64,000 bases of DNA from Citrobacter europaeus (lineage in GTDB: Bacteria > Pseudomonadota > Gammaproteobacteria > Enterobacterales > Enterobacteriaceae), in assembly GCA_020099315.1 (NCBI GenBank), contig CP083650.1:744001-808000 (forward strand), read 5' to 3'. Shown here piece by piece: positions 25,648 through 34,969 of the stretch; within the stretch, counting starts at the first letter, position 1; the number at the start of each line of letters is the position of its first letter. The translations under genes were made by a program, and so were the position numbers. The notes beneath the pieces were generated by a model, which was given only the letters and a program-made list of their open reading frames with translations, was not told where the DNA came from and ran no database searches.

Positions 25648-28197
25648 ATGGCGGGGAATGACCGCGAGCCAATTGGACGTAAAGGGAAACCATCGCGTCC
25701 GGTGAAACAAAAGGTGAGCCGTCGTCAACTCAGAGATGAAGAGTATGACGACGATTATGATGATGATGACTATGAGGATGAAGAACCGATGCCGCGTAAG
25801 GGTAAGGGCAAAGGGCGTAAGCCTCGTGGTAAGCGCGGCTGGTTCTGGCTGCTGGTAAAACTGTCGATTGTCTTTTTGGTGCTGATCGCCATTTACGGCG
25901 TGTATCTGGACCAAAAAATCCGTAGCCGTATTGATGGCAAAGTCTGGCAGCTTCCTGCGGCGGTATATGGCCGTATGGTTAACCTTGAGCCAGAAATGCC
26001 TATCGGTAAGAACGAGATGGTGAAGCTGCTGGAGGCCACGCAGTATCGTCAGGTGACGAAGATGACGCGTCCGGGCGAATTTACCGTGCAGGCGAAGAGC
26101 ATCGAGATGATCCGTCGTCCGTTTGACTTCCCGGACAGCAAAGAAGGGCAGGTGCGCGCGCGTCTGACCTTTGACGGCGATCATCTGGACACCATCGAGA
26201 ATATGGATAACAACCGCCAGTTCGGTTTCTTCCGTCTCGATCCGCGTCTGATCACCATGCTTTCTTCGCCTAACGGCGAGCAGCGCCTGTTTGTTCCGCG
26301 TAGCGGCTTCCCGGATCTGCTGGTGGATACGCTGCTGGCGACCGAAGACCGTCACTTCTATGAACATGACGGTATCAGCCTCTATTCCATTGGTCGTGCG
26401 GTGCTGGCGAACCTGACGGCGGGTCGTACGGTACAGGGTGCCAGTACGCTGACTCAGCAGTTGGTGAAAAACCTGTTCCTCTCCAGCGAACGCTCTTACT
26501 GGCGTAAAGCCAACGAAGCCTATATGGCGCTGATTATGGACGCGCGTTACAGCAAAGATCGCATTCTTGAGCTGTACATGAACGAAGTCTATCTCGGTCA
26601 AAGCGGTGATAACGAGATCCGCGGCTTCCCGCTGGCGAGCCTCTATTATTTCGGTCGTCCGGTGGAAGAACTGAGCCTCGACCAGCAGGCGCTGCTGGTG
26701 GGGATGGTTAAAGGGGCGTCGATCTACAACCCATGGCGTAACCCGAAGCTGGCGCTGGAGCGTCGTAACCTGGTTCTGCGTTTGCTGCAACAACAGCAGA
26801 TTATCGACCAGGATCTGTATGACATGCTGAGCGCGCGTCCGTTAGGCGTACAGCCGCGCGGCGGGGTGATCTCCCCGCAGCCAGCGTTTATGCAGATGGT
26901 GCGTCAGGAGCTACAGGCGAAGCTGGGCGATAAAGTTAAAGATCTCTCTGGCGTGAAAATCTTCACCACCTTTGATTCCGTGGCGCAGGACGCCGCAGAA
27001 AAAGCGGCGGTGGAAGGTATTCCGGTGCTGAAGAAACAGCGTAAGCTGAGCGATCTGGAAACGGCGATTGTGGTGGTTGACCGCTTTAGCGGTGAAGTTC
27101 GCGCCATGGTCGGCGGAGCAGAACCGCAGTTTGCGGGCTATAACCGTGCGATGCAGGCGCGTCGTTCGATTGGCTCTCTGGCCAAGCCTGCGACCTATCT
27201 GACCGCGCTCAGTCAGCCGAAGCTGTACCGTCTCAATACCTGGATTGCCGATGCGCCGATTGCGCTGCGTCAGCCGAACGGCCAGGTGTGGTCGCCGCAG
27301 AACGATGACCGTCGCTATAGCGAAAGCGGAAAAGTGATGCTGGTGGATGCGCTAACGCGCTCGATGAACGTGCCAACGGTAAATCTGGGGATGGCGCTGG
27401 GCCTGCCTGCTGTGACCGACACCTGGCTGAAGCTGGGCGCGCCGAAAGATCAGCTTAACCCGGTTCCGGCCATGCTGCTTGGAGCGTTGAACCTGACGCC
27501 AATCGAAGTAGCGCAGGCGTTCCAGACTATCGCCAGCGGCGGAAACCGCGCGCCGCTGTCGGCGCTGCGTTCGGTGATCGCTGAAGATGGTACGGTGCTG
27601 TACCAGAGCTTCCCGCAGGCCGAGCGCGCCGTTCCGGCGCAGGCGGCGTATATGACGCTGTGGACCATGCAGCAGGTGGTTCAGCGTGGTACGGGTCGCC
27701 AGCTTGGCGCGAAGTATCCAGGGCTGCATCTGGCAGGGAAAACCGGGACCACCAACAACAACGTGGATACCTGGTTTGCCGGGATTGATGGCAGCCAGGT
27801 GACCATTACCTGGGTGGGCCGTGATAACAACCAGCCAACCAAGCTGTACGGCGCCAGCGGCGCGATGTCGATTTATCAGCGTTATCTGGCGAACCAGACG
27901 CCGACCCCGCTGGTGCTGACGCCGCCGGAAGATGTGGTAGATATGGGCGTGGACTACGACGGTAACTTCGTATGTAGCGGCGGGATGCGTGCGCTCCCGG
28001 TGTGGACCACCGATCCGGATTCGCTGTGTCAGCAGGGTGAAATGCTGCAGCAGTCGGGTAATCCGTTCGATCAGTCAACGCCGTCGCAGCAGCCACAACA
28101 GCAGCAACAGCAGCAACAGCAACAACCGCCGCAGCAGGAGAAGAAAGATAGCGACGGTGTCGCTGGCTGGATTAAGGACATGTTCGGCAGTAACTGA
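25648..28197 (+). CDS. mrcB: Bifunctional penicillin-binding protein 1b
   Basis: Main cell-wall synthase: glycosyltransferase plus transpeptidase, anchored in the inner membrane. 849 aa from MAGNDREP. Basic/acidic cytoplasmic tail with a D/E/Y run at ~37-52, membrane segment ~66-87, UB2H domain (LpoB-binding) ~110-200, glycosyltransferase with ATEDRHFYEHDG and QGASTLTQQLVKN, transpeptidase with catalytic SLAK (SIGSLAKPAT), SMN and KTGT. The tail is rich in glutamine, with ten consecutive Q. E. coli's product is 844 aa. A GGAG site precedes the ATG. Confidence 0.97.
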   Translation: MAGNDREPIGRKGKPSRPVKQKVSRRQLRDEEYDDDYDDDDYEDEEPMPRKGKGKGRKPRGKRGWFWLLVKLSIVFLVLIAIYGVYLDQKIRSRIDGKVWQLPAAVYGRMVNLEPEMPIGKNEMVKLLEATQYRQVTKMTRPGEFTVQAKSIEMIRRPFDFPDSKEGQVRARLTFDGDHLDTIENMDNNRQFGFFRLDPRLITMLSSPNGEQRLFVPRSGFPDLLVDTLLATEDRHFYEHDGISLYSIGRAVLANLTAGRTVQGASTLTQQLVKNLFLSSERSYWRKANEAYMALIMDARYSKDRILELYMNEVYLGQSGDNEIRGFPLASLYYFGRPVEELSLDQQALLVGMVKGASIYNPWRNPKLALERRNLVLRLLQQQQIIDQDLYDMLSARPLGVQPRGGVISPQPAFMQMVRQELQAKLGDKVKDLSGVKIFTTFDSVAQDAAEKAAVEGIPVLKKQRKLSDLETAIVVVDRFSGEVRAMVGGAEPQFAGYNRAMQARRSIGSLAKPATYLTALSQPKLYRLNTWIADAPIALRQPNGQVWSPQNDDRRYSESGKVMLVDALTRSMNVPTVNLGMALGLPAVTDTWLKLGAPKDQLNPVPAMLLGALNLTPIEVAQAFQTIASGGNRAPLSALRSVIAEDGTVLYQSFPQAERAVPAQAAYMTLWTMQQVVQRGTGRQLGAKYPGLHLAGKTGTTNNNVDTWFAGIDGSQVTITWVGRDNNQPTKLYGASGAMSIYQRYLANQTPTPLVLTPPEDVVDMGVDYDGNFVCSGGMRALPVWTTDPDSLCQQGEMLQQSGNPFDQSTPSQQPQQQQQQQQQQPPQQEKKDSDGVAGWIKDMFGSN

Positions 28198-28217
28198 TTT
28201 TGGTTTTAACAGTTCTT

Positions 28218-28247
28218 CCCCCGCATCGGCACAGGCCGGTGTGGGGG
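28218..28247 (+). terminator. Hairpin after mrcB
   Basis: A 13-bp stem with two wobble pairs (CCCCCGCATCGGC / GCCGGTGTGGGGG) and loop ACAG begins about 20 bases past the mrcB stop. There is no U-tract directly after it, so termination strength is uncertain. Confidence 0.6.
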
Positions 28248-28859
28248 ACTTCCCCCTCGTGTTACTGGCACCTTTCCCTCTCTTTTCATTTTCTCTCTGT
28301 GTGCTGAATATCTGCGCTTGTCTTTGCGTATGCGACTAATTTGCTTTAGATCACATTTCTTGGTTACTTGCCGCAGTAAGTAAAATTGATCTGCTGCGGT
28401 ATTTGTGGCCCGCACTTGGGCTGTTAATCATAGACTCAATATATTACTTTTTTGTATATATTCGGTATTGACTAATTTTGCTCGCCTTTTTGTGCTTGTT
28501 TTTTCGCTATTCTTATTTTTTGGGGATCATAAGGTGGTATTTAATATTCCTTTATTGAATTGATTAAAGTCTTCTTAATTCAAATTTAAGAAAATATTGT
28601 GTCTACTCTTATCGTTATGAATTTTAAGGGATTGTCAGCATTCGGCATCATCTTTGGTGAATATGTTAGTTCGCTTTTATAGGTTATGAACCGTAGAATA
28701 GATCACGCAAAGGAATGTTTTGGATTGAATGAGTCGATAAAGATATATTATATATCAAGTGATGTTGTTGCATCCGTATCCCCAGCCAGTCTTAAGTTCC
28801 TTTCGTTAAAATTGCTTTTTTCTTTGTTACTTTTTGTGAGCATATGTAAGGAATACGTT
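28248..28859 (+). promoter_or_regulatory. Long AT-rich regulatory region upstream of fimbrial operon 2
   Basis: About 610 bases without a credible gene, rich in A/T runs, between mrcB and the pilin gene. A 7-bp inverted repeat (TTCTTAA / TTAAGAA, 28572-28592) is a possible operator. The pilin frame extends back to 28686, but AAGGAA lies just before the ATG at 28860 and that start begins a proper signal peptide. No fimS-like inverted repeats were seen by eye. Confidence 0.45.
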
Positions 28860-29402
28860 ATGTGCAAAAAAATTCTCACCTCGTTGTTTGTAAGCAGTGT
28901 GCTGGCGGGTGCCGCAATGCCTGCGTTAGCCGTTGATACGGGAACCGTAACCTTTAACGGAAAGATTATTCCTGATAGCTGCGTAGTGGATGTTAACGGT
29001 ACAACGACAAACGGTACGGTGACGTTTAATAATCTTTCACAAACCGCATTTGGCGCAGATAAGAAAGTGGGGGATTCACAATCTTTTGCTATCACGCTGA
29101 CGGAATGTGATGACGCGATTGCCAACCTCAATATCAAATTTGATGGTACGCGTATCGCCGGATATAACGAGGAAGTATTGCAACCGACGGGAACCGCGAC
29201 GAACCTCGGCGTGCGTATGTTGCCGGAAGGCAGCAGTAATTACGTAAAATTTGATGGCTCAGATCCTGATGCATCGCTGAATAAAGCCAATGGCGACAGC
29301 GTAGTGTTCAATTATAAAGCTGAAGTTATTCAGGTTGGCAGCACGGTACCGACCACCGGTGATTATACCGCGCAAGCGACTTATACCCTGATTTATCGTT
29401 AA
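28860..29402 (+). CDS. Major fimbrial subunit of second chaperone-usher operon
   Basis: 180 aa pilin starting MCKKILTS: signal peptide to about ALAVD, donor strand TVTFNGKII, cysteine pair (DSCVVD ... TECDDA), and terminal strand ATYTLIYR. AAGGAA sits before the ATG. The type-1 pilin superfamily is clear; which named system (sti, stf, lpf or other) is not. First gene of a five-gene operon: pilin, chaperone, usher, two adhesins. The product should form the shaft. Confidence 0.88.
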   Translation: MCKKILTSLFVSSVLAGAAMPALAVDTGTVTFNGKIIPDSCVVDVNGTTTNGTVTFNNLSQTAFGADKKVGDSQSFAITLTECDDAIANLNIKFDGTRIAGYNEEVLQPTGTATNLGVRMLPEGSSNYVKFDGSDPDASLNKANGDSVVFNYKAEVIQVGSTVPTTGDYTAQATYTLIYR

Positions 29403-29453
29403 TTGTCATACAACCTGGCCCAGGCTGGGCCAGTATTTCAATGGAATGGAAAA

Positions 29454-30167
29454 ATGAAACGACTCATTACCACATTAGCCCTGGTGTTAGCTACTGGCAT
29501 TAATATTGCTCATGCTGGCGTAGTGGTTGGCGGAACGCGAATTATTTATCCTGCCAACCAGTCTGAAGTACAGGTAACATTAAAAAATAAAGATAATGAT
29601 AAACGTTATCTGGTGCATAGTTGGGTCAGTAATATTGATGACAGTAAAGCGCCATTTATTATCACCCCACCGATTTATAAACTGGATGAAAATCGCCAGA
29701 CGCTGCTGCACGTAGTTTATACCGGTAATAAAACGGCCTTGCCGCAGGACCGTGAATCGCTGTTTATGGCGAATATAAAATCTGTTTCTGCGATCCCGGA
29801 AGAATTACGCGATAACAATACGCTGCAATTTGCGATTAAGACCAAATTAAAGCTGTTCTATCGCCCGGCTTCGCTGAAAGAAAGTGAGGCGAAAACGGCC
29901 TGGCAGTCATTGCAGTTTAGCCGCAGCCAAAACCAGTTAGTGGTGAAAAACCCTACGCCATTCTATGTCACCTTCGGACAGCTAAAAGTCGCGGGAACAG
30001 AGATTAAAGCAGCATCAGAGCAAAACTCTCCCTCGGCATTAACCATGATGGTCGCGCCGTTTGCTGAGCAGCGTTTTCCGTTGCCATCGGCAGTAAAAGG
30101 TAACGTTGTCTGGACCGCAATTAATGATTACGGATCAGAAACCGGACAGCGGAAACAGTCGCTGTAA
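29454..30167 (+). CDS. Periplasmic pilus chaperone
   Basis: 237 aa from MKRLITTL; the reading frame opens 17 codons earlier without a start of family type. Signal peptide ends AHAGV. Arg in GTRIIYPA and Lys in IKTKLKLFYRP are the conserved anchors for the pilin C-terminus; TPPIYKLDEN and LPQDRESLF are PapD-family motifs. FGS-type (short F1-G1 loop). About 50 bases after the pilin and 31 before the usher. Partners: the pilin and the two adhesins of this operon. Confidence 0.92.
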   Translation: MKRLITTLALVLATGINIAHAGVVVGGTRIIYPANQSEVQVTLKNKDNDKRYLVHSWVSNIDDSKAPFIITPPIYKLDENRQTLLHVVYTGNKTALPQDRESLFMANIKSVSAIPEELRDNNTLQFAIKTKLKLFYRPASLKESEAKTAWQSLQFSRSQNQLVVKNPTPFYVTFGQLKVAGTEIKAASEQNSPSALTMMVAPFAEQRFPLPSAVKGNVVWTAINDYGSETGQRKQSL

Positions 30168-30198
30168 ATGAGCTATCGATTTCTTACGGGTGGCGTTT

Positions 30199-32682
30199 AT
30201 GTCTTCTCATCGTACTGTCCGGCTTTTTGCACTCAATACGCTGACATTCGCGATATTAACGGCGAGTGGTTCCGTTTGCGCTGACGATTATTTCAATCTC
30301 AACGCGCTGGAAACGGGGACGCCGCTGGAGAATACCGGCGCGCTTGAAGCCTATTTACGCCATAACGGATTATCTCCCGGGCGATATTTAACGTCCATTG
30401 TCTGGGATCAGGATCGCATCGATAAACGAAATTTAAATTACCTCCTTTCAAAAGATAACAGCAAACTGATTCCGCAATTCACCAAAGCGGAACTGCGTGA
30501 ATTAGGCGTCAAAGTCGATACCGTCCCGGCATTAAATAATATTAATGAAGATACGCTGCTGGGCGATATCAGTGATTATATTGCTGATGCGCGCTATGAC
30601 TTCAGCCCGGAAACTCAGGTACTGCAATTACGTATTCCGCAAATCTACCGCGACAAACAAATTTCGGGCGAAAGCAATCCTGCTTCCTGGGACGATGGCA
30701 TTCCGGCGCTGTGGACCAGCTACTATGTTTCGGGTTCGCATCAGCAGTCGAATGGGGACAACAATGCTTCTAACTGGGCCAGTCTCAATTCGGGTATGAA
30801 CATCGGCCCATGGCGGGTGCGCAATTCCAGCAACTGGGGGAATGACAGCGGCTGGCAATCTATAAGCACAACGCTGGAGCGTGATATCAAACGCCTGCGC
30901 AGCCAGCTTCAGCTTGGGCAAACCTACACCAACGGCGAACTGTTCGACAGCGTGCAAATGACCGGGGTGAAGCTGGAGACCGATACCAGCATGCTGCCCA
31001 GCGGATTACAGGGGTTCGCCCCGGTGGTGCGCGGCATTGCCAACAGCGATGCCAAAGTGACCATCAAACAAAACGGTTACACCATCTACCAGACCAACGT
31101 CTCGCCCGGCCCGTTTGAAATCCGTGATTTAACCCAGGTCACGGCAGGGGCGGATCTGGAAGTCACCGTCACGGAGGCCGACGGAACGGAGCGCAGCTTT
31201 ATTCAGGCCAGCTCCTCGGTGCCGATTATGCAGCGCGAAGGCGCGCTGAAGTACAGCCTGGCGGCCGGGAAATATCGCGATGTGGATAACGGTGAAGAAC
31301 CGGAATTCGGCCAGGCGACGGCCATTTACGGCTTACCTTACGGGATTACCGCCTACGGCGGTCTGCAGGGCGCGTCGATGTATCATGCCGGGCTGGTCGG
31401 CATCGGGGCCGATTTACGCGATTTTGGTTCCGTGTCGATGGATTTGACGGCGGCGAGAACCGCGTTTGACGACGGTCGTGCAGATGCGAACGGCCAGTCG
31501 TGGCGCGCGCAGTACGCAAAAGATTTTCCGCTGACCAATACCACGGTCACGCTGGCCAGCTATCGTTATTCCACCTCCGGGTTTTATACCTTTCAGGAGG
31601 CGCTCGATCAGCGCAATAACACCTATGATGACGACAGCATTTATAGCTATCGCAATGCTTTTAACCGCCGGAGCCGCTTACAGCTAAACCTTTCACAGTC
31701 GTTACATAGCTGGGGGTCGGTATATGCCAACGCCTATCAGCAGGACTACTGGGGAATGGAAGGCCATGAGCGCAGCGTCAGCCTGGGTTACAGCAGTAGC
31801 TGGCAGGGCGTTAACTGGTCGCTGAACTACAGCCTGACGAAAACGCCTTCAACCGATAACGACCAGCAGGTTTCGATTTCGATTAACGTACCGCTCTCGC
31901 GCTGGCTGGCGAACTCCTGGGGCACCTACAACCTGACCAGTTCGAAAAAAGGTAACACTTCACACCAGGCGGGCGTCAGCGGTACGCTGCTGGAAAATAA
32001 CAACTTAAATTACAATCTTCAGCAGACCTACACCGATAACAACGTGGGCTACGGCGCCTATCTCTCCTCGCGCTATCGGGCCTCGGTGGGGGAATTCAGC
32101 GCGAATTACAGCTATCAGCAAGACAGCAAGCAGTGGGGCTATAGCGCGCAGGGATCCGTGGTCGCGCACTCGCAGGGAATCACGCTGGGACAATCAATCC
32201 AGGACGCTTTTGCGGTGGTGCATATCGCCGATGGCGATAACGTCAAAATCCAGAATTCACAAGGGGTGTATACCGACCGTTGGGGCAATGCCATTGTGCC
32301 GACCTTAACCAACTATCGGCGCAATACTATCACCGTGAATACCCAGGGGCGCGATGATTTAGATATTCAGGATGCGTCTCTGGACGTGATTCCGACTAAA
32401 GGTGCGGTGGTGGCGGCTGACTTTACCGCGCGCGCGGGTAAACGCGCCTTGCTGACGTTGCGATATGGCCAGGGCGTAGTGCCTTTTGGGGCCGTGCTGA
32501 GTATGGACGGCGCGACGTCAATCGTAGGCGATGCCGGTGAAGTGTATGTCACCGGGTTAAAAGGGACGCAGCGTGTGACCGCACAATGGGGCGATACGGC
32601 GCAGCAGCGCTGCTCGGCGGAGGTGACGGTTCCGGCACAACCGGAACCGGGTATTTTTACCGCAACGCTCAACTGCCATTGA
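30199..32682 (+). CDS. Outer-membrane fimbrial usher
   Basis: 827 aa usher with signal peptide to about VCAD, N-terminal domain DYFNLNALE, the barrel with plug (PVVRGIANSDAKVTIKQ), and C-terminal domains ending with a cysteine pair (QRCSAE ... TLNCH). Clearly distinct from HtrE upstream: the two share motifs but not stretches of identity. ATG at 30199 was chosen; a GTG three codons earlier overlaps the GGGTGG ribosome site. The adhesin gene follows after 14 bases. Confidence 0.92.
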   Translation: MSSHRTVRLFALNTLTFAILTASGSVCADDYFNLNALETGTPLENTGALEAYLRHNGLSPGRYLTSIVWDQDRIDKRNLNYLLSKDNSKLIPQFTKAELRELGVKVDTVPALNNINEDTLLGDISDYIADARYDFSPETQVLQLRIPQIYRDKQISGESNPASWDDGIPALWTSYYVSGSHQQSNGDNNASNWASLNSGMNIGPWRVRNSSNWGNDSGWQSISTTLERDIKRLRSQLQLGQTYTNGELFDSVQMTGVKLETDTSMLPSGLQGFAPVVRGIANSDAKVTIKQNGYTIYQTNVSPGPFEIRDLTQVTAGADLEVTVTEADGTERSFIQASSSVPIMQREGALKYSLAAGKYRDVDNGEEPEFGQATAIYGLPYGITAYGGLQGASMYHAGLVGIGADLRDFGSVSMDLTAARTAFDDGRADANGQSWRAQYAKDFPLTNTTVTLASYRYSTSGFYTFQEALDQRNNTYDDDSIYSYRNAFNRRSRLQLNLSQSLHSWGSVYANAYQQDYWGMEGHERSVSLGYSSSWQGVNWSLNYSLTKTPSTDNDQQVSISINVPLSRWLANSWGTYNLTSSKKGNTSHQAGVSGTLLENNNLNYNLQQTYTDNNVGYGAYLSSRYRASVGEFSANYSYQQDSKQWGYSAQGSVVAHSQGITLGQSIQDAFAVVHIADGDNVKIQNSQGVYTDRWGNAIVPTLTNYRRNTITVNTQGRDDLDIQDASLDVIPTKGAVVAADFTARAGKRALLTLRYGQGVVPFGAVLSMDGATSIVGDAGEVYVTGLKGTQRVTAQWGDTAQQRCSAEVTVPAQPEPGIFTATLNCH

Positions 32683-32696
32683 TAAAAGGAGGCAAT

Positions 32697-33692
32697 ATGC
32701 AAAGGATGATAAAACGCGGGTGTCAGGTGGTGGTATGCGGTGGATTGTTGATGTGCTACCAGACGGCAAGCGCCAGTTGTTCAATTTTAAATGGTAAGGA
32801 ACCTTCGACTGCGGTAATCACGCTGCCAGCATTAGTGGTGAATGCCGATGCCGAACCGGGAACCGTGCTCTACTCGCAAGAGTCATTAGGGGATGCGATT
32901 TCTGTTTCATGTACCAGCGATGGAGAGATCAAGACGGGCTACACCTTTTTAACCGCCAGCGATGAGCGTACCGATAATCCATTGTCCCGGGTTTATCAGA
33001 CCAACGTTCCCGGGATTGGCGTACGCATGGCGTGGGTTAAAGACATCCAGGCGATAACGCCAGGCTCGTTGGTAACACCGATGCATACTGGGTCATCCCG
33101 AACCGAACCGAAGAGTATTTATGCAATGGACTCACACGCTGAGGCACAGTTTGTCGTGACCGGAGAGGTGAGTTCAGGGGACATTGATACTTCACAGTTA
33201 AGCGCTGATTGGATCTACGACGGCGTTACTGTGGCGAGAATCAGAGTTTCACCGACTACCGTAATCGTTCAGTCAAACAGCTGTAACCTGGTTGAAAAGA
33301 ATGTTCTGGCGCCGCTCTCTACGATTGTCGCCAGCGAACTGGCTAATGGCGTGTCCAGAACGGTGTCCGACGACAGCTTTAAAATTCAGCTTAATAATTG
33401 CAGCGCGGGCATTCAGGTTGACTATCAGTTCACTACCGCGGGTTCGACCGGCGTCACGGATGGCAATATCCTGAATATTGCTACGGGCGATCACGCTGCT
33501 GACGGGGTCGGCATTCAAATTATGGACAGTAACGACAACGTGCTGCAGTTTGATCGCAACTATACGGCGGTCGCGCAAACGACACAGGATCAGTCGGTGA
33601 CCATTCCACTTAAGGCGCGCTATATCAAAACGGGTAACGTAAAGGCGGGTCAGGTTGATGCGGTGGCGACGTTTGCCGTTTATTACCGGTAA
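32697..33692 (+). CDS. Two-domain fimbrial tip adhesin, copy 1
   Basis: 331 aa: signal peptide ending ASA-SC, an N-terminal domain (~28-190) with cysteines at 28 and 72, and a C-terminal pilin domain (~191-331) with cysteines 196 and 235, ending in the strand TFAVYYR. One disulfide per domain and the two-domain size are typical of tip adhesins such as FimH. The receptor is unknown. AAGGAGG gives a strong ribosome site. The gene downstream is a paralogue with the same domain and cysteine layout. Confidence 0.85.
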   Translation: MQRMIKRGCQVVVCGGLLMCYQTASASCSILNGKEPSTAVITLPALVVNADAEPGTVLYSQESLGDAISVSCTSDGEIKTGYTFLTASDERTDNPLSRVYQTNVPGIGVRMAWVKDIQAITPGSLVTPMHTGSSRTEPKSIYAMDSHAEAQFVVTGEVSSGDIDTSQLSADWIYDGVTVARIRVSPTTVIVQSNSCNLVEKNVLAPLSTIVASELANGVSRTVSDDSFKIQLNNCSAGIQVDYQFTTAGSTGVTDGNILNIATGDHAADGVGIQIMDSNDNVLQFDRNYTAVAQTTQDQSVTIPLKARYIKTGNVKAGQVDAVATFAVYYR

Positions 33693-33745
33693 TCCACTGG
33701 GGAACGCACCCAGGGATGTTGTTTAGCAAACAGGGAAGTTAACCA

Positions 33746-34747
33746 ATGAGTAAAGGGAAAAAGGGATTTTCCAGGCTCTTCATGATGTTGGTTTTAGCCT
33801 TGGTGAGCGTCTGTTTTCAGCAGGCCAGAGCGGACTGCTCGTTTACCAATCCGAATGCGAATCCAACGATTACGTTTACCATGCCCGCGCAGATTGTGAT
33901 TGACTCCGATGCCGCCGTAGGAACCATTGTTTATTCCGGAGAAACGGTCGGAGAATCACACGGATTGACCTGTAATACAGATGTACAGGTTCGCGAAGGT
34001 TACACGGTATTGACCGATGCCGATTACTCGGGAGTGTTAAGCGGCGTTTATAAAACCACTGTGCCGGGCATCGGGTTTCGCGCCGCCCGCGCGGAAAATA
34101 AAACCGCCACGTTTATCGATGAAAACCTGATTACCCCCTGGCATTACATTGGCATGACGGGCAACTGGTCCTCTTACGATTCAACTTATCATGTTGGCGT
34201 TCAGTTAGTGGTTATCGGGACGGTCCAGTCTGGCACGCTGGATACCAGTAAATTTAACGCCGATTATCAAATGGGAAGTTTAACCGTAGCGAAATTACGC
34301 TTTGCGCCTGCCACGGTTGATGTGATTGCTAATACCTGCAATCTGAAAAGCAAAAATATCAATGTGTTGCTGGATACGGTGACAGCCGGTGGATTATCTC
34401 AGGGATATTCATCCGTGCTCACCGATGACAGCTTTAAAATTGAAGTCGCCAATTGTACTGCCGGAACGCACATTGATTATAAGTTTACCAGCGCCGGTTC
34501 AACCGGTGTTACCGACGGCACTATTCTGAACATTGCCCGCGGAGAAGGGGCCGCCAGCGGCGTCGGGATCCAGATCCTCGACAAAGACAATCATGTGCTG
34601 AATTTTGATCAGGAATATACGGGGATCGAAAGCGCGACCGGGCAGGGAACAGAGGCGATCCCGCTGAAAGCGCGATACGCTAAAACCGGAACGGTGAAGG
34701 GGGGCCAGGTTGATGCGCTGGCTACCTTTGAAGTGTATTACCGCTAA
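33746..34747 (+). CDS. Two-domain fimbrial tip adhesin, copy 2 (paralogue of the preceding gene)
   Basis: 333 aa with signal peptide ending ARA-DC, the same four-cysteine layout, N-terminal domain and C-terminal pilin domain (ending TFEVYYR). The last ~110 residues are closely alike in the two copies (DDSFKI, TAGSTGVTDG or SAGSTGVTDG, IPLKARY), while the N-terminal domains are more diverged, as expected if receptor specificity changed after a tandem duplication. Both appear intact. Last gene of the operon; followed by a terminator. Confidence 0.85.
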   Translation: MSKGKKGFSRLFMMLVLALVSVCFQQARADCSFTNPNANPTITFTMPAQIVIDSDAAVGTIVYSGETVGESHGLTCNTDVQVREGYTVLTDADYSGVLSGVYKTTVPGIGFRAARAENKTATFIDENLITPWHYIGMTGNWSSYDSTYHVGVQLVVIGTVQSGTLDTSKFNADYQMGSLTVAKLRFAPATVDVIANTCNLKSKNINVLLDTVTAGGLSQGYSSVLTDDSFKIEVANCTAGTHIDYKFTSAGSTGVTDGTILNIARGEGAASGVGIQILDKDNHVLNFDQEYTGIESATGQGTEAIPLKARYAKTGTVKGGQVDALATFEVYYR

Positions 34748-34768
34748 TGTGGATCTATGCAGACGCGA

Positions 34769-34789
34769 TACCCCTACGGGGTTCTTTTG
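34769..34789 (+). terminator. Intrinsic terminator of fimbrial operon 2
   Basis: ACCCC, loop TAC, GGGGT, followed by TCTTTT. Short but correctly placed 20 bases after the second adhesin gene. Confidence 0.6.
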
Positions 34790-34916
34790 GAGCCCTAACA
34801 TTTCAGCCTAATTTATTAACCCTTTCTTTTCATCTGGTTATTTCTTAACCCCTCAGTTTTAGTAGGGACGCGTATTGCTTGCTATCTCGCCAGAGTTTCG
34901 AATATTATGCTGCCGT

Positions 34917-34950
34917 TATAATAATAATTCTCGTTTACGTTATCATTCAC
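34917..34950 (+). promoter_or_regulatory. Candidate Fur-box region of fhuA
   Basis: An AT-rich stretch with repeats of GATAAT-like hexamers on both strands (ATAATAATTCTC ... CGTTATCATTC), 20-50 bases before the fhuA start. Iron repression of fhuACDB through Fur is established in E. coli; the box here is inferred by likeness. Confidence 0.55.
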
Positions 34951-34969
34951 TTTCATCAGAGAAATACCA

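Noticed and set aside
25537..26793. 418-codon minus-strand frame opposite mrcB
   Set aside because: It lies entirely against conserved mrcB sequence, is rich in H, Q and R as antisense frames are, and lacks a ribosome site.
28686..28859. 58-codon N-terminal extension of the pilin of operon 2
   Set aside because: The ATG at 28860 has AAGGAA before it and begins a normal signal peptide; the extension has no such site.
28198..28859. Invertible fim-type switch upstream of operon 2
   Set aside because: No pair of matching inverted repeats and no recombinase gene nearby.
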